37,819 nt of DNA from Clostridiaceae bacterium. GTDB lineage: Bacteria; Bacillota; Clostridia; Lachnospirales; Lachnospiraceae. Each line of letters starts with the position of its first letter. The stretch's first letter is position 1. The stretch is from positions 1 through 37,819 of the forward strand of contig CAJTGE010000046.1 of NCBI GenBank assembly GCA_910575795.1. The letters are read 5' to 3'. Positions 22,281-29,775 of this stretch are shown here, one piece after another. Position numbers and translations under genes: made by a program. The notes beneath the pieces were generated by a model. That model saw only the letters and a list, made by a program, of their open reading frames with translations, searched no databases and was not told the origin of the DNA.

Positions 22281-23570
22281 CTATTCCCCCTCCGGCGCGC
22301 TCTCCTTCTCCTCCTCCGGGGACTCCAGAATGTACACATGAATCTTGTCAATCCGGTTCTTCTCCACATGCTCGACCACCAGGCGGACATTTCCGATCGT
22401 CACATCCTCCCCCTCTTCCGGCAGATGATCCAGATATCCGATCACCAGCCCGCCGATGGAATCATAATCCTCAGACTCCAGCGAAAGCCCCAGGCGATCG
22501 TTTAAGTCGTCCAGCTTCATCGAGCCCTCTACCACATACTCGCATTCGCCAAGCTCCCTCACCAGCTCCTCCTCGTCGCCGTCGTACTCATCCCGGATTT
22601 CGCCCACGATCTCCTCCAGCATATCCTCCAGCGTAATAAGCCCTGCCGTCGCGCCGTATTCATCCAGCACAATCACGATATTCACATCCGTCTTGCGCAT
22701 CTCCAGCATCAGCTCAGACACCTTTTTAAACTCATACGTATACAGCGGCTGGCGCAGGAACTTCCGCACCGAAAAGTCCTCCACATCGCCGCCCAGAAAG
22801 ATATCCTTAATATTAATCACGCCAATCACATTATCCGTCGTCTCCTCAAAGACCGGAAAACGCGTGTATTTCTCCTCGCGGAACTGATCCATCAGCTCCG
22901 GATAAGCGGCGTTTACATCCACAAAGCTCATATCAATACGCGGAACCATGATATCCTTCGCAACCGAATCGCCGAAATCAAACACATTATTGATCATCTT
23001 CTTCTCTTCCGATTCGATCACGCCCTCCTCATGGCTGACCTCCACAATTGTGCGCAGCTCATCCTCTGTGATCGCCTCCGCCTTTTTATTCGGATCCACG
23101 CGCAGAAGCCGCAGGACCATAAAAGAGAGCTGGTTGACCACCGCAATCACCGGAGTGAGAACCACCATGAGCACATATATATACCTCGCAAAGCGAAGCG
23201 CAATCGTTTCCGCGGAAATCGTAGAGATCGTTTTGGGCGTAATCTCGCCAAAAACCAGAATCAGCAGAGTCAGTACGCCGGTCGCCAGTCCCACCGCCTC
23301 ATTGCCCCACAGCTTCGTGGCCAGCATGGTAGAGAGAGAAGAGGCATACAGATTTACGATATTATTGCCAATCAGAATCGCACTGAGCATCTTACTCGGG
23401 TTGCCGATCACCTTCAGGACGAACAAAGCCCTGTCGTCCCCGGCATCCGCCAGAGTCCGCATGCGGATCTTATTCACCGTCGTAAGCGCTGTCTCAGACG
23501 AAGAGAAAAAGCCGGACAATGCTAATAAGAAAAGTAAAATCAATAATTGTATCGAGTCGCCTGAATCCAA
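22281..23570 (-). CDS. CNNM/CorC-HlyC family membrane protein (DUF21-CBS-CorC_HlyC)
   Basis: A 429-residue membrane protein of the family linked to Mg2+ or other divalent-cation efflux and wrongly named hemolysin. The DUF21 membrane domain (about 1-185) begins LILLFLLALSGFFSSSETAL. Two CBS motifs follow (about 205-325; DIMVPRIDMSFVD, then VNIVIVLDEYGATAGLITLED), and then a CorC_HlyC domain (about 340-415). The tail is acidic. The only start in frame near the promoter is TTG 23570, just after eight T residues, with GGGGG 11 bases upstream; a stop lies just before it. A perfect consensus promoter is 45-73 bases upstream. abiH follows in the same operon. Confidence 0.92.
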   Translation of the reverse strand: MDSGDSIQLLILLFLLALSGFFSSSETALTTVNKIRMRTLADAGDDRALFVLKVIGNPSKMLSAILIGNNIVNLYASSLSTMLATKLWGNEAVGLATGVLTLLILVFGEITPKTISTISAETIALRFARYIYVLMVVLTPVIAVVNQLSFMVLRLLRVDPNKKAEAITEDELRTIVEVSHEEGVIESEEKKMINNVFDFGDSVAKDIMVPRIDMSFVDVNAAYPELMDQFREEKYTRFPVFEETTDNVIGVINIKDIFLGGDVEDFSVRKFLRQPLYTYEFKKVSELMLEMRKTDVNIVIVLDEYGATAGLITLEDMLEEIVGEIRDEYDGDEEELVRELGECEYVVEGSMKLDDLNDRLGLSLESEDYDSIGGLVIGYLDHLPEEGEDVTIGNVRLVVEHVEKNRIDKIHVYILESPEEEKESAPEGE

Positions 23571-23614
23571 AAAAAATCAACCCCCATTTTATTAAGATTA
23601 TAGATAATGATTCG

Positions 23615-23643
23615 ATTCTACAATATTTAGGCTTTTCTGTCAA
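23615..23643 (-). promoter_or_regulatory. consensus sigma-A promoter of the CorC-type gene and abiH
   Basis: On the minus strand TTGACA (23643-23638) and TAGAAT (23620-23615) are separated by 17 bases. Confidence 0.85.
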
Positions 23644-23734
23644 CAGATTGTACGGTTTAGATGCTGCTAATTCCATCATATAAACTCTTTGGATAGATCT
23701 GCACAAATAACTCCGGCGGGGGAAAGTCGTGAAT

Positions 23735-23785
23735 GGGCCGCCGGGAGCGGGATTCCGTTGGATATAGAACCTGCCGCTGGCGGCC
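23735..23785 (+). repeat. palindromic element family R2, partial copy C
   Basis: Retains only the right part of the R2 element: GAGCGGGATTCCGTTGGATA, its own version of the variable arm, and the closing GGCC. The core and matching left arm are gone. Instead GTGAATGGGCCGCC (about 23729) can pair with GGCGGCCCTTTCAC (about 23778). It ends about 20 bases ahead of the pantothenate kinase promoter. Confidence 0.65.
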
Positions 23786-23806
23786 CTTTCACAATCCCCT
23801 CTCCGC

Positions 23807-23835
23807 TTGCGAAATCCCCTTTCTCGATATATAAT
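23807..23835 (+). promoter_or_regulatory. promoter of the pantothenate kinase gene
   Basis: TTGCGA (23807-23812) and TATAAT (23830-23835) are 17 bases apart, 52 bases upstream of the ATG. Confidence 0.75.
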
Positions 23836-23887
23836 GGTAAAAAACCAACGCCCACCAAACTTCACACCAAAACAGGAGAACACAAAC

Positions 23888-24754
23888 ATGAACGCATCCA
23901 TTTCCATCGACATCGGCGGCTCCACAACCAAAGCCGTCGGCTTTACACAATCAGGCGATCTTCTCGGCACGCTCCAAATCCGCGCAGGCGATCCGCGAAC
24001 CAGCGCATTCGGCGCGCTGGGCCGTTTTATGCACGAACACAGCCTTTCCCCCGCAGATCTCACAGACATCACCCTCACCGGCCTGGGTTCCAGCTTCTTT
24101 AGCGGCGATCTTCTTGGCATCCCCACCTTCCGCGCCCTGGAGCTTGACGCCATCGGACAGGGCGGCTTACGTCTGGCGGGCCTGAAAGAGGCGCTTGTTG
24201 TCAGTATGGGAACCGGAACCGCCTTTGTAAGAGCCGGTGAACGCGGCTGTGTGCATCTCGGGGGCAGCGGCATCGGCGGGGGAACCTTATCCGGCCTGGC
24301 CTCCCGTTTTCTTCACCAAACCGAGATCCCGGCCCTGGCCGAAATGGCCGGCCGCGGCGATCGCGCTATGGCGGATCTGCGCATCAGCGATCTCCTGGAC
24401 GCCGAGATCCCGGCGCTTAATTCGGAGCTGACCGCCGCCAATTTCGGGAAAATCAAAAGCAACGCCTCGGATGAGGACATGGCTGCTGCTCTCTTTAATA
24501 TGATCTATGAAAATATCGGCGTGATGGCTGTCTTTGCCCTCGCCGGCGACGCGGTCCGCGATGTGGTGCTCACCGGCTCTCTGGCCTGTCTCTCGCCTGC
24601 CAGGACTACCTTTGACGTGTTTAACCGCATGCAGGATATCTTCCATGTAAACTTCATCATTCCGCCGCACGCCGCCTTTGCGACTGCCGTCGGCGCGTGG
24701 AGCGCGACAGACAGAAAACATCCTACCAAACAAAATCACACGCATGGTTTATAA
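23888..24754 (+). CDS. coaW: type II (acetyl-CoA-insensitive) pantothenate kinase
   Basis: Phosphorylates pantothenate, the first step of coenzyme A synthesis, in the cytoplasm. The 288-residue protein has the ASKHA phosphate-1 loop SIDIGGSTTKAVGF (about 5-18), a GLGSSFF segment, the phosphate-2 SMGTGTAFV, the adenosine-region GSGIGGGTLSGLAS, and a late DVVLTGSLA. This matches the eukaryote-like CoaW kinases of staphylococci and clostridia rather than CoaA or CoaX. ATG 23888 has AGGAG nine bases upstream; the open frame before it is not conserved. It is monocistronic with its own promoter. Confidence 0.9.
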   Translation: MNASISIDIGGSTTKAVGFTQSGDLLGTLQIRAGDPRTSAFGALGRFMHEHSLSPADLTDITLTGLGSSFFSGDLLGIPTFRALELDAIGQGGLRLAGLKEALVVSMGTGTAFVRAGERGCVHLGGSGIGGGTLSGLASRFLHQTEIPALAEMAGRGDRAMADLRISDLLDAEIPALNSELTAANFGKIKSNASDEDMAAALFNMIYENIGVMAVFALAGDAVRDVVLTGSLACLSPARTTFDVFNRMQDIFHVNFIIPPHAAFATAVGAWSATDRKHPTKQNHTHGL

Positions 24755-24847
24755 AAATCCTGAACTGGCTGCCGGGAACGGGAGAAACAGCTTTAATTCG
24801 ATCAGGCAAACAAGCTTTACCTTCTTAATCGTGAATAGAATTATATT

Positions 24848-24920
24848 ACAACACAAAAACCGATGTATCAACACAAACAGAGCGTATGTTGGTGTTGACA
24901 ACTTATTTTTTGTGTGTTGT
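24848..24920. promoter_or_regulatory. nested inverted repeats ahead of the small ORF
   Basis: ACAACACAAAAA (from 24848) is mirrored by a TTTTTTGTGTGTTGT (from 24906) with two extra bases. Inside them TCAACAC and GTGTTGA (ending in the TTGACA at 24895-24900) form a second pair. TATAAC follows at 24929 but is too far from TTGACA for a normal promoter. An operator or structured leader for the ORF at 24962 is possible. Confidence 0.4.
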
Positions 24921-24961
24921 GCTGCGTTTATAACACATTTCAAAGAAAGGAGGTTATGGAT

Positions 24962-25072
24962 ATGACACAAAAAGAAGATAATATACGACGAATTACAGAG
25001 TTTAACGTTCTTTTTTTAATGTTAAATAAAAAAGAGCAGGATACTGTGCTTATATATATGAATGAGCCATAA
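24962..25072 (+). CDS. 36-residue small protein
   Basis: ATG 24962 follows AAAGGAGG with eight bases between, a very strong ribosome site; another ATG two codons earlier is too close to it. The product reads MTQKEDNIRRITEFNVLFLM and continues LNKKEQDTVLIYMNEP. It is a charged N-terminus and one amphipathic or hydrophobic stretch. It resembles the C-terminal helix of small clostridial proteins often found with HTH regulators (the LxxKGQ...AL pattern), a similarity recalled only loosely. It may be a functional micro-protein or the end of a lost gene. Confidence 0.5.
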   Translation: MTQKEDNIRRITEFNVLFLMLNKKEQDTVLIYMNEP

Positions 25073-25182
25073 CACTCTGTAGAAATGAAAAAGCGGGAAA
25101 CGAAATGAAAAATAAAATCCTGCCAATCCTACTATGTCTATGTCCGATTTCCCGCTTAACATCCATATCTGTTCTGGCTTAG

Positions 25183-25468
25183 GATCGGGGAACCGAACGT
25201 ATCGAAGTGGGAAAACGCATCTCCTTGAGGGCAAAAGGAGGCTATCCTTATACGTGGACCATTGAAGATAACAGCATCGTAAATTCTGAAATCCGCGGTA
25301 CATATGGCTAGTACATCGTTGTATTAATTCGCAAGTAAAAAAGCGCTTGATATTTGTATCAGTGCAAGGCGGAGGAAGGAGGCGATGCTTGGAAAACGAT
25401 TGTCCGGCAGATGGACTCCCGACGGGCATTATGTAGATGATAATGGTATCTGGATACCGGATTATTAA
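25183..25468 (+). pseudogene. remnants of a secreted or cell-surface protein gene
   Basis: Two coding scraps are visible. 25183-25311 reads EVGKRISLRAKGGYPYTW then TIEDNSIV, which looks like an Ig-like (YTW-type) extracellular domain. 25385-25468 reads GRWTPDGHYVDDNGIWIPDY and stop, the typical last module of clostridial proteins with W/Y-rich cell-wall-binding repeats. Between them lies a half MITE-1 whose first bases (CTAG) close the first frame. No start or signal peptide remains. To the left, AAGCGGGAAA (25091-25100) pairs with TTTCCCGCTT (25148-25157). Confidence 0.55.
25308..25390 (+). repeat. half copy of MITE-1
   Basis: Begins CTAGTACA and matches the left half of the full element at 32713-32878, especially GCGCTTGATATTTGTATCAG and GCAAGGCGGAGGAAGGAGGC. 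The right half is absent. It interrupts the surface-protein remnant. Confidence 0.75.
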
Positions 25469-25489
25469 ATCCTGAGACAATCTCGTAAA

Positions 25490-25545
25490 CCATATTTGCA
25501 TCCATACCCCGGCCTTCGCATACTGGGCTATGGATGCAAATATGG
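25490..25545. repeat. perfect 17-bp inverted repeat downstream of lspA
   Basis: CCATATTTGCATCCATA (25490-25506) and its exact complement (25529-25545) flank 22 bases in which CCC and GGG can extend the stem. It lies 18 bases past the lspA stop and may end that transcript, though only TTT follows on that strand. Confidence 0.8.
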
Positions 25546-25563
25546 CTCAAAGCGCTTTCATTT

Positions 25564-26043
25564 TCATTCTTTTTTCTTCCCCTTGCGCCTCTTCCCAAAC
25601 AATCCCGATACGCACAGCAAAACCGCCCCTGTAAAAATACAGACATCGGCCACATTCAGAACCACCTTTTTCAGCCATCCCGCCTGAACGCTGAAATAAT
25701 CCACCACATACCCGCGCTTCACGCGGTCATAAAGATTGCTCAGCCCACCGGCCGTGATCAGGGAAAGGGCCAGCCGATCCAGAAAGCGGCTCTGCCTCGT
25801 AAGCGTCCAGGCAAGCATCCCCGCCGACGCCGATGTGGAAATGAGCGGGAGCTGCTTCGTAAGCTCCTTACAGTTCCCAAGCTTCCCAAAGCAGAAGCCC
25901 TGATTGTGGTTCTGGTAAAGCCGGATCCTCCCGTTGGTCCCTTCCAAATCCTTTGGAAACGCCGACGCATCCTGCGCCTCAATTCTTCCCTTCAGAAACA
26001 GATCCAGGCCGGACAAACCGGCTGTCAGCCCTAAAAATACCAT
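25564..26043 (-). CDS. lspA: signal peptidase II-like lipoprotein signal peptidase
   Basis: A membrane aspartyl protease of 159 residues that removes lipoprotein signal peptides. Four hydrophobic segments are visible. The family blocks are present in diverged form: NQGFCFG (for the usual NxGxxFG), GGLSNLYDRVKRGYVVDYF with the first catalytic Asp, and NVADVCIF with the second. It ends in a poly-lysine/arginine tail. ATG 26043 has GGAGG seven bases upstream; the frame is open five codons further. There is no RluD-type pseudouridine synthase or ileS neighbour, unlike standard lspA loci. Divergence and isolation suggest an accessory copy. Confidence 0.85.
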   Translation of the reverse strand: MVFLGLTAGLSGLDLFLKGRIEAQDASAFPKDLEGTNGRIRLYQNHNQGFCFGKLGNCKELTKQLPLISTSASAGMLAWTLTRQSRFLDRLALSLITAGGLSNLYDRVKRGYVVDYFSVQAGWLKKVVLNVADVCIFTGAVLLCVSGLFGKRRKGKKKE

Positions 26044-26075
26044 ATTCCTTCCTCCCATCGCTTATTATGTACTCT

Positions 26076-26182
26076 CGGAATCTCTCTGCACCTGCCTTTG
26101 TGGCTGATTTTGTGAGATTCCGGAAGCACATCACTGACTCTTCCGCGGCCGTTCAGGCGCCCTGAACGGCCGCTCTTTTTTC
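26076..26182 (+). promoter_or_regulatory. candidate attenuator leader or small RNA ahead of the S8 protease
   Basis: Plus-strand RNA from here would fold CGGAATCTC (26076-26084) with GAGATTCCG (26114-26122). After a 22-base linker comes a strong terminator, still 59 bases short of the protease start. A TATTAT lies at 26063-26068 as a possible -10. The layout fits a terminated leader or small RNA. Its use in protease control is inferred. Confidence 0.4.
26145..26182 (+). terminator. strong rho-independent terminator upstream of the S8 protease
   Basis: GCGGCCGTTCAGG (26145-26157) pairs perfectly with CCTGAACGGCCGC (26161-26173) and is followed by TCTTTTTTCC. No plus-strand gene lies between it and the divergent lspA start. 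Confidence 0.85.
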
Positions 26183-26240
26183 CAACAATATTTTTCCCCG
26201 CTGCGCATATATTAATAAAAACCAATTTAAGGAATTTCCC

Positions 26241-27938
26241 ATGCCCTGTGACATAAACCCCGCCTCTGAAGAGCTTGCGGACTTCATCTACCGCTATTAC
26301 TCCTTTTCCCTGAACGACCTGCTGTCCAGACAGGATATCTGCTATGACTTCGTGAACAGCCAATATATGGTGGTCCACCGCCCGCTCGCAAAAAGCCTGC
26401 CCTTATCCTTTATACGCGACGGCTATGATTCCATTCCAAATCTCTACTCCCTCCTCGATTCGGGAAGCATGGAGAGCGCCGGAATCCTGAAAGCCTTTGA
26501 TCAGCCCCGTCTGAGCTACAGAGGGCGCGGCACCGCTATCGGCATCATCGATACCGGCATCGATTACTTAAATCCCATATTCCGCAACCCGGACGGGTCC
26601 ACGAAAATCCTCGAGATATGGGATCAGACCATTGAGGGAAACGGGCTTTTAACCGGAACCCTTTTTGACAACATTCACTACGGAACCGTCTTTTCACGTG
26701 AGGAAATCAACGAAGCGCTTCGCAGCGACGATCCGTTTTCCATTGTTCCCTCCCGCGACGAAAACGGACATGGAACCGCCATGGCGGCCATCGCCGCGGG
26801 AAACGGCGCGGGCGTCCCGGACTTTACGGGCGCGGCGCCCGAAGCGGAACTCGTCATTGTACGGCTAAAGGGGGCCAAGAAATATCTGCGGGACTTTTAT
26901 CTCATCTCCCCGGACGCGGAAGCCTACCAGGAAAATGATATCATGCTGGGAATCAAGTTCCTGCTTCTCTCCGCCCGCCGCCATAAGCTTCCCATCACAA
27001 TCCTGGTCGGCGCGGGCACCAATATGGGCAGCCACGATGGCACCTCCCCCCTGGCCCAGTACATAACCGAACAGATCTCAAACCCGGGACAGATATTCGT
27101 CCTGGCCGCCGGCAATGAAACAGGCCGCGGCCACCACTATCTGGGGCATATCTCCGCCCAGGAGGACTATGAGGATGTGGAAATGCGGGTGGGAAATGAC
27201 GAACGGGGCTTTACCTTAGAGCTGTGGGCCCGTGAATCCGAGCTCTACTCCGTGGGCTTTTTATCCCCCTCCGGCGAGGAGATCAGCCGGGTTCCCATCT
27301 CTGTCACCCTGGAACGCGAGATCCATTTCCTGCTTGAGGATACAGTCATTTACCTGACCTATACCACCTCTGAGCTGGCCACGGGAAGCCAGCTTATTAT
27401 CATGCGCTTTGAGGATCCGGCCCCCGGCCTGTGGCATATCCGGGTCTATAATTCCCTGTTCATTGAGGGCCAGTACCACATGTGGCTCCCTGTACACGGC
27501 TTTCTGTCAGAGGACACCTTTTTTCTCCAGTCCAATCCTGACACCACCATAACCGATCCCGGCAACACGCCCGGCCCTATCACCACAGCGGCCTACAACC
27601 ACCGCAGCAACGGCATCTACATCCACTCCAGCCGCGGATTTGCAAGGGGCGGCGCCATTAAGCCCGAGCTGGCGGCCCCGGGAGTCGCCATCAGTGTGCC
27701 ACAGCAGCGCTTTGACATGACCGGAACCTCCATTGCGGCGGCCCATACGGCCGGCGCGGCGGCCAATCTGCTGTCCTGGGCCGTTCTTGGCGGCAACCTC
27801 ATGAGCATCAACACCCTGATCGCCAAATCCATCCTGATCCGCGGAGCGGACCGCAATCCCAGCCTCACCTACCCGAACCGGGAATGGGGCTACGGGACGC
27901 TGAACCTGTACCAGTCCTTTCTCGCCATGCGGGAATAG
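26241..27938 (+). CDS. subtilisin-like S8 serine protease (Csp-like)
   Basis: A 565-residue member of the S8 family seen in many copies in clostridia and related to CspB-type germination proteases. The triad is intact: D104 in GIIDTGID, H177 in ENGHGTAMA and S497 in MTGTSIAAAH. About 95 N-terminal residues form the expected prodomain. The roughly 320 residues between His and Ser contain the extra beta-rich (jellyroll-like) insertion typical of this group, with DPGNTPG close to the end. There is no signal peptide, so it is cytoplasmic or released by another route. ATG 26241 has AAGGAA upstream. The gene sits alone behind a leader terminator and converges on clpX. Confidence 0.9.
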   Translation: MPCDINPASEELADFIYRYYSFSLNDLLSRQDICYDFVNSQYMVVHRPLAKSLPLSFIRDGYDSIPNLYSLLDSGSMESAGILKAFDQPRLSYRGRGTAIGIIDTGIDYLNPIFRNPDGSTKILEIWDQTIEGNGLLTGTLFDNIHYGTVFSREEINEALRSDDPFSIVPSRDENGHGTAMAAIAAGNGAGVPDFTGAAPEAELVIVRLKGAKKYLRDFYLISPDAEAYQENDIMLGIKFLLLSARRHKLPITILVGAGTNMGSHDGTSPLAQYITEQISNPGQIFVLAAGNETGRGHHYLGHISAQEDYEDVEMRVGNDERGFTLELWARESELYSVGFLSPSGEEISRVPISVTLEREIHFLLEDTVIYLTYTTSELATGSQLIIMRFEDPAPGLWHIRVYNSLFIEGQYHMWLPVHGFLSEDTFFLQSNPDTTITDPGNTPGPITTAAYNHRSNGIYIHSSRGFARGGAIKPELAAPGVAISVPQQRFDMTGTSIAAAHTAGAAANLLSWAVLGGNLMSINTLIAKSILIRGADRNPSLTYPNREWGYGTLNLYQSFLAMRE

Positions 27939-28051
27939 CTCAAGTATTGCATGAATTCGCGGGTAAAAACGCCTAATAGTCGTCTCCATCTGTGCGTCTG
28001 CGATGCGACGGCGCAGCGGGGCCCGCGGCTGTCTGTAACTGTGTACGCCCC

Positions 28052-28085
28052 GGCAGGGATGCTCAGATGCGCCGTCATCCCTGCC
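28052..28085. terminator. hairpin at the convergent clpX and protease ends
   Basis: GGCAGGGATG (28052-28061) pairs perfectly with CATCCCTGCC (28076-28085), overlapping the clpX stop codon. There is no U-tract on either strand, so it is a weak, possibly two-way terminator. Confidence 0.4.
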
Positions 28086-29460
28086 CCCGCATCTCGATCA
28101 TGGGGCCGCCGCATTTTTCCAGATAGGATCTCGTGATTACCACAGAGCCGATATTCGGATCCTTGGGAATCTCATACATGATATCCAGCATAAATTCTTC
28201 AATAATGGCGCGCAGCGCCCGGGCGCCTGTCTGTTTCTTAAGCGCTTCCTCCGAGATCCAGTCCAGGGCGCCGTCCTCAAAAACCAGCTTCACCTCGTCG
28301 AGCTCCAGAAGGCGGGCATACTGCTTTATGATCGCATTCTTCGGCTCCTTCAAAATCCGCACCAGGAGCTCTTTTGTCACGCCGTGCAGGGGAACCAGCA
28401 CCGGCAGACGTCCCAAAAACTCCGGGATCATGCCAAAGGCGCGCAGATCCTCTGTCGTGGCCCGGCTTAACAGATCCGGATCCTCATCGTACTCATCCCG
28501 CAGGCGCGCATTAAAGCCCATGCCCACAGAGCGGGATAACCGCTCCTTGATGATATCCGCCAGATCCGGAAAAGCCCCGCCGCAGATAAAGAGTATATGA
28601 TCCGTGTTCACCGTCGCCAGCGGCGTCAGGGCATTCTTCTGGTTTGAGCCCACCGGAACCTCTATCTGGCTTCCCTCCAGAAGCTTTAAAAGCTCCTGCT
28701 GCACGGACTCCCCGCTCACGTCCCGGTTCGTAAGATTCTTCTTTTTGGCAATCTTGTCAATCTCGTCAATAAAAATAATGCCGTGCTCGGCCTTCTCCAC
28801 ATCATTGTCCGCCGCTGCCAAAAGCTTTGACACCACGCTCTCAATATCGTCGCCGATATAGCCGGCCTCTGTCAGAGAGGTCGCGTCCGCGACGGCCAGC
28901 GGCACGTCAAGAAGCCTGGCCAGCGTCTTTACCAGATACGTCTTCCCGCTTCCCGTGGGGCCCAGCATCAGAATATTTGACTTCTCAATCTGAACCTCAT
29001 CGTCCTTTTCCGTCTCCTGCCCCTTAAGGAACACCCGCTTATAATGGTTATACACGGCAACGGAGATCGCCTTCTTCGCCTTCTCCTGCCCGATAATATA
29101 CTCATCCAGGCGCGCCTTGATCCGGTGCGGGGCCGGAACGTCCTTCATGGTAAATTCCGGCTTTTTCTTTTCCGTCCCCTTTTTCTTAACCTTGTTCTTC
29201 TGCGGAATCTCCGCCGCTCCCGGCGCAAGGCCGGAAATATCGCTCAAATTCAGATTCATATAGGGCATATTCTGAAGCTTGCTGAAATCAATCCCGCCCT
29301 GTGTCACAGAATCAAACGCCTTCTGCATACAGGCATGACAGAAATTCATCCCGCCCGGCATACTGATCATCGGTCCCGCCTTGCTCTCCGGACGGCGGCA
29401 GACATAGCAAATCTTTTCAAACGTCTCCTGTCCATCCTGCTGCGTATCCTTTTCCTGCAT
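28075..29460 (-). CDS. clpX: ClpX-type AAA+ protein (second ClpX)
   Basis: A 461-residue AAA+ unfoldase that would feed substrates to ClpP. It has an N-terminal zinc-binding domain with C18, C21, C41 and C44, Walker A GPTGSGKT (about 167-174), Walker B IIFIDEIDK, pore loop GYIGDD (usually GYVGED), sensor and arginine-finger regions, and the GAR motif TGARALRAIIEEFMLD. The ClpP-docking loop, normally IGFGA-like, reads VGMGFNARL. ATG 29460 is chosen because AGGAGG lies six bases upstream; the frame is open five codons further. No clpP, tig or lon is adjacent. This and the divergence suggest a paralogue beside a canonical clpPX elsewhere. Confidence 0.9.
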   Translation of the reverse strand: MQEKDTQQDGQETFEKICYVCRRPESKAGPMISMPGGMNFCHACMQKAFDSVTQGGIDFSKLQNMPYMNLNLSDISGLAPGAAEIPQKNKVKKKGTEKKKPEFTMKDVPAPHRIKARLDEYIIGQEKAKKAISVAVYNHYKRVFLKGQETEKDDEVQIEKSNILMLGPTGSGKTYLVKTLARLLDVPLAVADATSLTEAGYIGDDIESVVSKLLAAADNDVEKAEHGIIFIDEIDKIAKKKNLTNRDVSGESVQQELLKLLEGSQIEVPVGSNQKNALTPLATVNTDHILFICGGAFPDLADIIKERLSRSVGMGFNARLRDEYDEDPDLLSRATTEDLRAFGMIPEFLGRLPVLVPLHGVTKELLVRILKEPKNAIIKQYARLLELDEVKLVFEDGALDWISEEALKKQTGARALRAIIEEFMLDIMYEIPKDPNIGSVVITRSYLEKCGGPMIEMRGQG

Positions 29461-29560
29461 ATAGCGCCTCCTCATGTCTGCTTTGTCTGCACGTTTCTAT
29501 CAGTATACAATAATTTTGCTTCTGTTTCCAGTGCTTTCACTGTCTTTTGCAGGAAAATCC

Positions 29561-29703
29561 TAACAGTCCAGCCTTCGACTCTGCGAGGTGTTTTTTGTGA
29601 GCGAAGGTCACAGAAAACCCGAGGGCAGCAAGCGCGAAATTGTGCAGAAGGCACAATTTCTGTGCATCATTTGTTGCAGTTTAGCCGGAAGGCTGAACTG
29701 TAA
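29561..29703. repeat. TAACAGTTCAG-type palindromic element (family R5)
   Basis: Outer arms TAACAGTCCAGCCTTC (29561-29576) and GAAGGCTGAACTGTAA (29688-29703) pair at 14 of 16 positions. Inside, GAAATTGTGC (29636-29645) and GCACAATTTC (29651-29660) form a perfect hairpin. It lies between clpX and htrA. A likely clpX -10 (TATACT, complement at 29502-29507) lies at its edge. Confidence 0.65.
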
Positions 29704-29723
29704 CGGAAAATCCGGCGGCGGAC

Positions 29724-29762
29724 AAAAACGGCCCGCCCCGTGATCACCCACCGGGCAGGCCG
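29724..29762 (-). terminator. terminator of htrA
   Basis: On the minus strand CGGCCTGCCC pairs with GGGGCGGGCCG (one wobble) and is followed by TTTTTGT, directly after the htrA stop codon. Confidence 0.8.
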
Positions 29763-29775
29763 CGCATCCATTTCC

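Noticed and set aside
23494..24273. 259-codon minus-strand frame
   Set aside because: It overlaps the coaW gene and the CorC promoter antisense, has low-complexity R/P/S composition and no ribosome site.
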